Origin: Prevotellaceae bacterium
GTDB taxonomy: Bacteria > Bacteroidota > Bacteroidia > Bacteroidales > UBA932
NCBI GenBank assembly: GCA_031289995.1
Contig: JAITOI010000146.1
Location: 1 to 5,047 of the forward strand
Length of the DNA: 5,047 nt
Direction: 5' to 3'
Positions 1-3,867 of the stretch are shown one piece after another. The notes below the pieces were generated by a model. The model saw only the letters and a program-made list of their open reading frames with translations. It was not told where the DNA came from and made no database searches. Position numbers and translations under genes: made by a program. The first letter of the stretch is position 1; every line of letters begins with the position of its first letter.

Positions 1-239
1 CCTTTCTTTGCCGCTGCTTCGTAGAGCCCCTTTGTTTCGGGGTCAGCAACAGCCCCCTGCGCATAAATCACCGCCTGCTGAAAGCGTTTGCGATGCGCCA
101 CCTGCTTGTCCGACACCACATTTGATTTTTCCGGCACCTTCGATACTATCGTTTTGCCGCCCATCTGGCGAAATACCAGCAAATCGCCAATTTTCCCACT
201 CAACCCGTGGGTTACCACATTGTTTTTTGATGTTGCCAT
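1..239 (-). CDS. Small hypothetical protein, 5' part only (3' end beyond left edge)
   Basis: Reading leftward from the ATG at 239-237 gives 79 complete codons with no stop before the window edge. The protein starts MATSKNNVVTHGLSGKIGD and continues with LVFRQMGGKTIVSKVPEK. A more charged, alanine-rich helix-like part follows, with motifs KRFQQAVIYAQGA and DPETKGLYEAA. There is no signal peptide or membrane segment in the visible part. The opening (N-V-V-T-H-G-L-S-G-K-x-G, then VFRQ..GKT) resembles small uncharacterised Bacteroidota proteins I have seen, but I can assign no function or gene name. The frame is consistently protein-like, unlike the overlapping low-complexity frame that runs through the upstream repeats. 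No Shine-Dalgarno sequence is seen. A tandem heptamer array ends 18 bp upstream of the start codon. The gene is transcribed away from rimP and is probably unrelated to that operon. Confidence 0.72.
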   Translation of the reverse strand, partial: MATSKNNVVTHGLSGKIGDLLVFRQMGGKTIVSKVPEKSNVVSDKQVAHRKRFQQAVIYAQGAVADPETKGLYEAAAKK

Positions 240-256
240 AACACAATTTTTGTTTT

Positions 257-319
257 AGTGAATAATGAATAGTGAATAGTGAATAATGAATAATGAATAG
301 TGAAAAGTGAAAAGTGAAA
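257..319. repeat. Tandem heptamer array, nine copies of ARTGAAW
   Basis: Nine uninterrupted 7-bp units read AGTGAAT, AATGAAT, AGTGAAT, AGTGAAT, AATGAAT, AATGAAT and then three copies of AGTGAAA. The array lies immediately upstream of the minus-strand hypothetical gene. Seven is not a multiple of three and frequent stops occur in one frame, so it is not coding. Heptanucleotide arrays of this general kind are known as intergenic short tandem repeats in some bacteria, for example cyanobacterial STRR sequences. Relationship to those is not implied. Confidence 0.93.
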
Positions 320-326
320 AACCTCT

Positions 327-425
327 GTCCCTTAATGTCCCAATTGTCCCTAAAGTCCCTAAAGACCCTAAAGTCCCTAAAGCCCCCAAAGTCCCTAAAC
401 TCCCCAAACTCCCCCAAACTCCCCA
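327..425. repeat. Tandem nonamer array, about 10.5 copies of GTCCCTAAA
   Basis: Units of 9 bp (two are 10 bp) follow each other from 327 to 425. The central copies are exact or near-exact GTCCCTAAA. The right-hand copies drift to CTCCCCAAA. Because the period is a multiple of three, any frame through it gives a false repetitive peptide such as VPK-VPK-LPK on the plus strand or FRD/FGE on the minus strand. I read this as a satellite rather than a protein. Confidence 0.92.
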
Positions 426-431
426 TCACAC

Positions 432-475
432 AAAAACTCCGCCAAGCCGAACCGAATATGTTCATGCTTGGCGGA
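432..475 (-). terminator. Intrinsic-terminator-like hairpin for leftward transcription
   Basis: Perfect 10-bp inverted arms TCCGCCAAGC (438-447) and GCTTGGCGGA (466-475) enclose an 18-nt loop. The loop contains an inner 4-bp dyad, GAAC (449-452) and GTTC (460-463). Read on the minus strand, the stem is followed after one G by TTTTT (436-432), the arrangement of a Rho-independent terminator. On the plus strand the stem is followed by AAAACG, so the signal is directional. It lies downstream of the minus-strand promoter-like site at 835-866. It could alternatively be part of a dispersed palindromic repeat. Confidence 0.6.
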
Positions 476-559
476 AAACGCAGAGATTTTATATTTGCCT
501 TCTTTAACGAGTCGACCTCGATCCCCCACCCCATAAGACTATTTAACAAAACCTGCCCT

Positions 560-688
560 TCATTGCAGCCGTTGTTGCGGTAAAAATCGGGTGTAGAGGA
601 GGCGTGTTGTGGGCGAGCTGTCGTGGTGTTGGTGTGAGCCTGCAGTAGCGGCAGCAAAAGAAAAACACCGGTGCGATTTATTTCGCAT
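560..688 (-). CDS. Possible 42-codon small ORF or leader peptide (doubtful)
   Basis: The minus-strand ATG at 688-686 opens a 42-codon frame ending in TGA at 562-560. The peptide begins MRNKSHRCFSFAAATAG. It then has a His-rich and Thr-containing centre (SHQHHDSSPTTR) and an end of LLYTRFLPQQRLQ. It lies about 140 nt downstream of a minus-strand promoter-like sequence and about 85 nt before the terminator-like hairpin. A short peptide with clustered His or Thr codons upstream of a terminator is the layout of an amino-acid attenuator. However, no biosynthetic gene follows closely and there is no ribosome binding site to support the start. Its start codon sits inside a hairpin (668-691). It may equally be non-coding sequence within a structured RNA. 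Confidence 0.2.
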   Translation of the reverse strand: MRNKSHRCFSFAAATAGSHQHHDSSPTTRLLYTRFLPQQRLQ

Positions 689-691
689 CGG
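668..691. other. Short hairpin, 9-bp arms around a 6-nt loop
   Basis: CCGGTGCGA (668-676) and TCGCATCGG (683-691) are inverted arms around TTTATT. As plus-strand RNA all nine positions pair, with one G-U. As minus-strand RNA one A-C mismatch remains. A second small dyad lies beside it, GCAAAT (698-703) and ATTTGC (712-717), and a third at 778-789 (CCGC-AAAC-GCGG). Together they make the 430-830 stretch look structured. Confidence 0.6.
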
Positions 692-834
692 CCTGCTGCA
701 AATTTACTGCGATTTGCGAGCGTTGAGACTCTCCTTTCTGCTGTTTTTGCTACCATTTTCTTTTACCTCAAACAGCGCCGCAAACGCGGGTGAACAATTT
801 TTTAGTGCGCGCCATTTCGGCTGTTTCGAGGCGG

Positions 835-866
835 CAAAGGTAGGGCAAATAGTTGGACTGTGCAAG
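835..866 (-). promoter_or_regulatory. Bacteroidota-type promoter, leftward
   Basis: On the minus strand the sequence CTTG (866-863), a 20-bp spacer and TACCTTTG (842-835) match the known Bacteroidota consensus TTTG / TAnnTTTG with one mismatch in the upstream box. The downstream box extends as TACCTTTGCCGCC, nearly the same as in the rimP promoter. A6 and T8 tracts (869-884) lie just upstream, as in an UP-like element. Transcription would start near 828-830 and run toward the terminator-like hairpin at 475-432. No recognised gene is immediately downstream, so the call rests on sequence match alone. Confidence 0.5.
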
Positions 867-945
867 TCTTTTTTGTAAAAAAAATCACATTGAGGCAAAC
901 TTTTTTTTGGAAGATGTGTTTGATATGTTTAGGGTAGCGTTATTA

Positions 946-1132
946 ATGCGATGTGCGATGTGCGACAATGCGACAATGCCAAAGTTTACCTTGGGACTTG
1001 CAGCAACATCGCACATAAATTCTGGCATTGTCGCACATCACACGTCGCATCGTCGCACATCAATTATCGCACATCAATTATCGCACATAAACTCTGGTAT
1101 TGTCGCATATCGCACGTCGCACGTCGCACAAC
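946..1132. repeat. Cluster of TCGCACAT-type octamers in both orientations
   Basis: TGTGCGA-type copies lie at 946-977, and many TCGCACA-type copies lie in the opposite orientation between 1008 and 1132. The two sets form dyads. GATGTGCGACAAT (957-969) is a perfect complement of 1027-1039, and GCGACAATGCCA (970-981) is a perfect complement of 1023-1034. Frames through it give repetitive His/Ser/Ala peptides on the plus strand, which I treat as artefacts. Confidence 0.85.
1008..1121. repeat. 42-bp direct repeat pair inside the octamer cluster
   Basis: Positions 1008-1049 and 1080-1121 align without gaps at 38 of 42 positions. All four differences are transitions. The offset is 72 bp, with two extra octamers between the copies. 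This suggests local duplication of a longer unit rather than only octamer slippage. Confidence 0.8.
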
Positions 1133-1180
1133 ACTTTTGTGCCGCGCCCATCAAAAAAAATTGCTCCACATCCGCGCTCT

Positions 1181-1271
1181 CGTCGTCCGCGCACGTTGGG
1201 CAATAATGGCCGCACCACCCGCTCGTCGTCGTTGGTAGTCTCGGAATGGAGTTGCAAAATTTCGGGCACAG
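1181..1271. repeat. 91-bp direct repeat, copy A
   Basis: This segment aligns gap-free with 1599-1689 at 84 of 91 positions. The core from the CGCACCACCC block through CTCGGAATGGA is identical in both copies. The flanks of the two copies are unrelated. Orientation is the same in both. I do not recognise it as an insertion-sequence end. It may be one member of a dispersed intergenic repeat family. Confidence 0.88.
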
Positions 1272-1598
1272 AATGTAGCTTCAACCGTAGCTTGATGCTG
1301 GGTTTGTTGGCCATCATGATGGTGCTTGTTGCCGCTGTTGGAGACGAAATTTATGGCGCAGATAGCAACGCTGCAGGCCGCGCCAGCAAACGGTTGTAGC
1401 GATGCTGAAAAAAAATCAGAGCTTACTTGTCGGGCCGTCGCACGCGCTCGTTTTTCAAAATTCAGGACAGCTGCAGCTACCACCATCGACGTGAATGTGA
1501 CGCATGATTTTTCACCAAAACCGACGAATATTTTGAGCGCAGCTACCGCATTTTGCCATCGCTACAGCCCGCGTATTTACACGTATTTTTCGCGCGTT

Positions 1599-1689
1599 CG
1601 TCGTCCGCGCACGTTGGGCGATATTTGCCGCACCACCCGCTCGTCGTCGTTGGTAGTCTCGGAATGGATTGGCGAAATTTCGGGCGCAG
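1599..1689. repeat. 91-bp direct repeat, copy B
   Basis: This is the second copy of the repeat at 1181-1271, offset by 418 bp. Differences are clustered near one end of the conserved core (three in 1620-1626) and near the other (three in 1669-1674), with one more at 1686. Copy B contains a perfect 10-bp palindrome CGAAATTTCG (1673-1682) that copy A lacks by one base. Confidence 0.88.
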
Positions 1690-1787
1690 GGAGGAATCGA
1701 AGGGGACATCGGAAGGAAAAAACACCGCCACACCATCCTGAATTACAGAATATTGTCGGCCATCTGCAAAAAAAATATGTTCAAACA

Positions 1788-1819
1788 TTTGGATAGTAAA
1801 CAAATTAGTGCTACCTTTG
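1788..1819 (+). promoter_or_regulatory. Promoter of the rimP-nusA operon
   Basis: TTTG (1788-1791), a 20-bp spacer and TACCTTTG (1812-1819) match the Bacteroidota housekeeping consensus TTTG / TAnnTTTG exactly. An A8 tract (1768-1775) lies upstream. The predicted start is near 1825-1827, giving a leader of about 57 nt before rimP. This is the only good match on the plus strand close to the operon, so it probably drives rimP, nusA and perhaps infB. Confidence 0.8.
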
Positions 1820-1838
1820 CAGCCGAATTTTTTGAGTA

Positions 1839-1868
1839 CGAGGGGACGGAAGTTCCCTCGTTTTGTTT
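1839..1868 (+). promoter_or_regulatory. Terminator-like hairpin in the rimP leader, candidate attenuator
   Basis: CGAGGGGAC (1839-1847) and GTTCCCTCG (1852-1860) form a 9-bp stem with one G-U pair and a GGAA tetraloop of the stable GNRA class. TTTTGTTT (1861-1868) follows directly. The hairpin lies about 13 nt after the predicted transcription start and 22 bp before the rimP ATG. Stem plus T-rich run is the form of an intrinsic terminator, so it could attenuate the operon. It could instead be a 5' mRNA-stabilising hairpin, since its T-run is interrupted by a G. Confidence 0.6.
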
Positions 1869-1882
1869 GACAAATCAACGTA

Positions 1883-2341
1883 ATGATAAGCACCGAAAGT
1901 ATAGCTACATTTGTTGCGCAGCACGTTGCGGGAAGCGACATCTTTTTGGTGGGTGTGTCGGTGTCGCCGCGCAACGAAATTGAGGTGCTGGCCGACCGTC
2001 CGCAGGGCTTATCCATCGACGACTGCGCCAGCATCAGCCGCGCCATCGAGAGTGCTTTTTCTCGCGAGGCGGAGGACTACGAGCTCACCGTAAGCTCGCC
2101 CGGCATTGGCGAGCCGCTGCAAGTGCTGCCGCAATTCATCAAGGCCGTGGGCAGGCCGGTGGAGGTGCTGCTCAAGAGCGGACAAAAGCTGCAGGCCACG
2201 CTGCTGAGCGCAACTGCCGACACCATCGAGCTGGAGTACGCCACGATGGAGCTGCTGGAGGGCAAGAAGCGCAAGCAGGCCGTGCGCCACGCGCCCACGC
2301 TGCGGCTCGACGAGCTGAAATGGGTGAAGGAGTGCATCTGA
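1883..2341 (+). CDS. rimP: Ribosome maturation factor RimP
   Basis: RimP is a cytoplasmic protein needed for maturation of the 30S ribosomal subunit. The 152-residue product has the usual length for the family. The N-terminal domain covers about residues 6-80 and includes the family pattern GVSVSPRNEIEVLADRPQG followed by LSIDDCASISRAIE. The strongly conserved VSSPGIGEPL is at 70-79. A C-terminal SH3-like domain follows at about 83-150, with GRPVEVLLKSGQKLQATLLS. The ATG at 1883 is the first in frame after the leader hairpin and gives a typical N-terminus. No Shine-Dalgarno sequence is visible, as is common in Bacteroidota. It is first in the operon, 54 bp before nusA, and its position upstream of nusA-infB is the usual one. 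Identification is firm. Confidence 0.95.
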   Translation: MISTESIATFVAQHVAGSDIFLVGVSVSPRNEIEVLADRPQGLSIDDCASISRAIESAFSREAEDYELTVSSPGIGEPLQVLPQFIKAVGRPVEVLLKSGQKLQATLLSATADTIELEYATMELLEGKKRKQAVRHAPTLRLDELKWVKECI

Positions 2342-2395
2342 TTTTTTAGAAAAATAGTAACCAATAAAAATGTTTTTTCAAAACCGTTTTGACCA

Positions 2396-3661
2396 ATGGC
2401 AAAGAGTAACCTGACCAGCATATTTGCTGAGTACAAAGAGCTGAAAAAAATCGACCGTCCGACGATGATGGCCGTGCTGGAGGACGTGTTTCGCGGCCTG
2501 CTGCTGAAGCTTTACAACCTCAACGAAAAGGACAAGGACAAGTATAAGGACACGTTCCAAATCACCATCAACATCGACCGCGGCGACTTCGAAATTTTGC
2601 ACAACCGCATCATCGTTGCCGACAATGATTTTCACGACGCGGTGTGCGAAATTTCGCTCACCGAAGCGCAAAAAATGGACAGCACCTACGAGGTGGGCGA
2701 GGAGGTTTCGGAAGAAGTTCGGATGAAAGATTTTGGCCGCCGCGACGTGCTGGCGCTGCGCCAGAACTTGTCGGGACGCATATCGGACATCGAGAAGCGC
2801 AAGCTCTACGAGCGCTACCTGTCTCGCGTGGGCGAGATGGTGCGCGGCGATGTGTACCAAGTTTGGAAGAAGGAAACGGTGGTGCTCGACGAGGCCGGCA
2901 ACGAGCTCATACTGCCCAAAAGCGAGCAAATTCCGACGGACTTTTTGCGCAAGGGCGACACGGTGCGAGCCGTTATCCACCGCGTAGATTTTCGCAACAA
3001 CCAGCCGGTGATAACGCTTTCGCGCACCGCGCCAGAATTTCTGGAGCGGCTGTTCGAGCTGGAGGTGCCGGAGATTTACGAGGGCAACATCACCATCAAA
3101 AAAATTGTGCGCATACCGGGCGAGCGTGCCAAGGTAGCTGTGGAATCGTACGACGAGCGCATCGACCCCGTGGGCGCGTGCGTGGGCAAGCGCGGCATGC
3201 GCATCACCAACATCACGCACGAGCTCAACAAGGAGAACATCGACGTGGTGCCCTACACCAACAACGTGCAGCTGATGGTGCAGCGTGCCCTGCAGCCCGC
3301 CAAGGTTTCGACCGTCAAGGTGAACGAAACCACCAAGCACATTGAGCTCTATTTGCAGCCCGACGAAATCTCGATGGCCATCGGCAAAAGTGGCTACAAC
3401 ATTAAGCTGGTGAGCCAGCTGGTGGGCTACGAAATCGACGTGTTCCGCGAGGATGTGGAGCAGGAGGAGGACGTAACCCTCGACGAATTTCTCGACGAGG
3501 TGGACAAGTGGGTCATCGACGAGCTGAAGAAAATCGGCTGCGACACGGCCAAGAGCGTGCTGCGCATCGCGCGCGAAGACCTCATCAAGCGCACCGACCT
3601 CGAAGAGGAGCAGGTGGACGATTTGCTCGCGATTTTGTCGAAGGAATTTGAAGACGAATGA
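2396..3661 (+). CDS. nusA: Transcription termination/antitermination factor NusA
   Basis: NusA binds RNA polymerase and nascent RNA, modulating pausing, termination and rRNA antitermination. The 421-residue product shows the expected order. An N-terminal polymerase-binding domain spans about 1-130 (FAEYKELKKIDRPTMMAVLED, with conserved FxIxINIDRGDFEI near 54-67). An S1 domain spans about 143-210 (GEMVRGDVYQV to PVITLSR). The linker motif APEFLERLFELEVPEI precedes KH1 at about 225-285, with GKRG at 264-267. KH2 spans about 310-350, with GKSG at 330-333. An acidic helical tail of about 60 residues follows (TLDEFLDEVDKWVIDELKK, then IAREDLIKRTDLEEEQVDDL). This tail is a short form, without the full pair of acidic repeats of E. 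coli NusA. The start at 2396 gives MAKSNLTSIF, as expected. No Shine-Dalgarno sequence is seen in the AT-rich 54-bp gap after rimP. Confidence 0.97.
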   Translation: MAKSNLTSIFAEYKELKKIDRPTMMAVLEDVFRGLLLKLYNLNEKDKDKYKDTFQITINIDRGDFEILHNRIIVADNDFHDAVCEISLTEAQKMDSTYEVGEEVSEEVRMKDFGRRDVLALRQNLSGRISDIEKRKLYERYLSRVGEMVRGDVYQVWKKETVVLDEAGNELILPKSEQIPTDFLRKGDTVRAVIHRVDFRNNQPVITLSRTAPEFLERLFELEVPEIYEGNITIKKIVRIPGERAKVAVESYDERIDPVGACVGKRGMRITNITHELNKENIDVVPYTNNVQLMVQRALQPAKVSTVKVNETTKHIELYLQPDEISMAIGKSGYNIKLVSQLVGYEIDVFREDVEQEEDVTLDEFLDEVDKWVIDELKKIGCDTAKSVLRIAREDLIKRTDLEEEQVDDLLAILSKEFEDE

Positions 3662-3729
3662 AGCACAGAAGCACAGAAATTTTGAAGCGTATGAGGATGA
3701 AATTTTTGAAGCGCAGAGGGCTGAAATTT
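3660..3729. repeat. Three imperfect 22-24-bp tandem repeats at the nusA 3' end
   Basis: Units start at 3660, 3684 and 3708, each opening with GAAGC and closing with GAAATTT. Their lengths are 24, 24 and 22 bp, and the middles vary. The first unit overlaps the last two bases of the nusA stop codon. Similar sequence (GGAATTTGAAGACGAATGA) precedes it in the last codons of nusA, so the array may have grown out of the gene end. Confidence 0.7.
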
Positions 3730-3867
3730 GAACAAGAGTGATGGCAGCTCAGCCGTTGGGGTGCTTAGGTTGTAGAGATTTGATGAGGGTGCGTAACGGC
3801 AGTAATTTTATGGTTTTTTTTATAGTTTTTTTTACTGATTTTTTAGGCTAATATATTTTCCAATTCA
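3730..3867. other. nusA-infB spacer with three phased T-tracts
   Basis: No gene is seen. T-tracts of 8, 8 and 6 bases are centred about 12 bp apart (3814-3821, 3826-3833, 3839-3844) just upstream of infB. A weak 6-bp dyad, GCCGTT (3752-3757) and AACGGC (3795-3800), lies before them. The tracts could bend DNA or act as an UP-like element for an infB promoter. TATATTTT (3852-3859) resembles a TAnnTTTG box but lacks the final G, and no TTTG sits at the right distance. Confidence 0.35.

Larger units (their letters stand above)
240..1787. other. Repeat-rich intergenic region with no convincing long protein gene
   Basis: About 1.5 kb separates the minus-strand hypothetical gene from the rimP promoter. 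Open frames exist here on both strands, but their products are low-complexity or change character abruptly, and they run straight through repeat arrays. I therefore do not call them genes. The contents, left to right, are heptamer array, nonamer array, terminator hairpin, a structured 400-nt stretch with a small ORF, a minus-strand promoter-like site, an octamer cluster and a pair of 91-bp direct repeats. Between those repeats (1272-1598) I see only a 12-bp palindrome at 1311-1322 (CCATCATGATGG) and no gene. The region is visibly richer in A and T runs than the operon genes. Confidence 0.75.

Noticed and set aside
467..497. Plus-strand promoter-like pair CTTG, 19 bp, TATATTTG
   Set aside because: The upstream box overlaps the hairpin arm, is imperfect, and nothing recognisable lies downstream on the plus strand.
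43..756. Minus-strand open frame of 237 codons
   Set aside because: It overlaps the better minus-strand gene at 1-239 in another frame, passes through both satellite arrays (giving FGEFGEFRDF-type sequence) and has no coherent domain character.
432..830. tmRNA or RNase P RNA, suggested by the approximate length
   Set aside because: No tRNA-like ends with a T-arm, and none of the conserved RNase P core sequences that I would expect.
946..1132. Possible CRISPR array in the octamer cluster
   Set aside because: Units are too short, spacing is irregular, both orientations occur, and there are no unique spacers of uniform length or cas genes.
1326..1796. Plus-strand open frame of 156 codons and the antisense frame at 1151-1486
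   Set aside because: Both run across the repeat modules, show no family resemblance, and change composition at the repeat borders. I treat them as chance frames in GC-rich repeat DNA.
2378..3340. Minus-strand open frame of 320 codons opposite nusA
   Set aside because: It is a shadow of the strongly conserved nusA frame. Its His/Leu/Val-rich product reflects antisense codon use.
3752..3821. Terminator after nusA (6-bp dyad followed by T-tracts)
   Set aside because: The stem is short, the loop is about 37 nt and the T-tract is not adjacent, so the dyad is likely chance.
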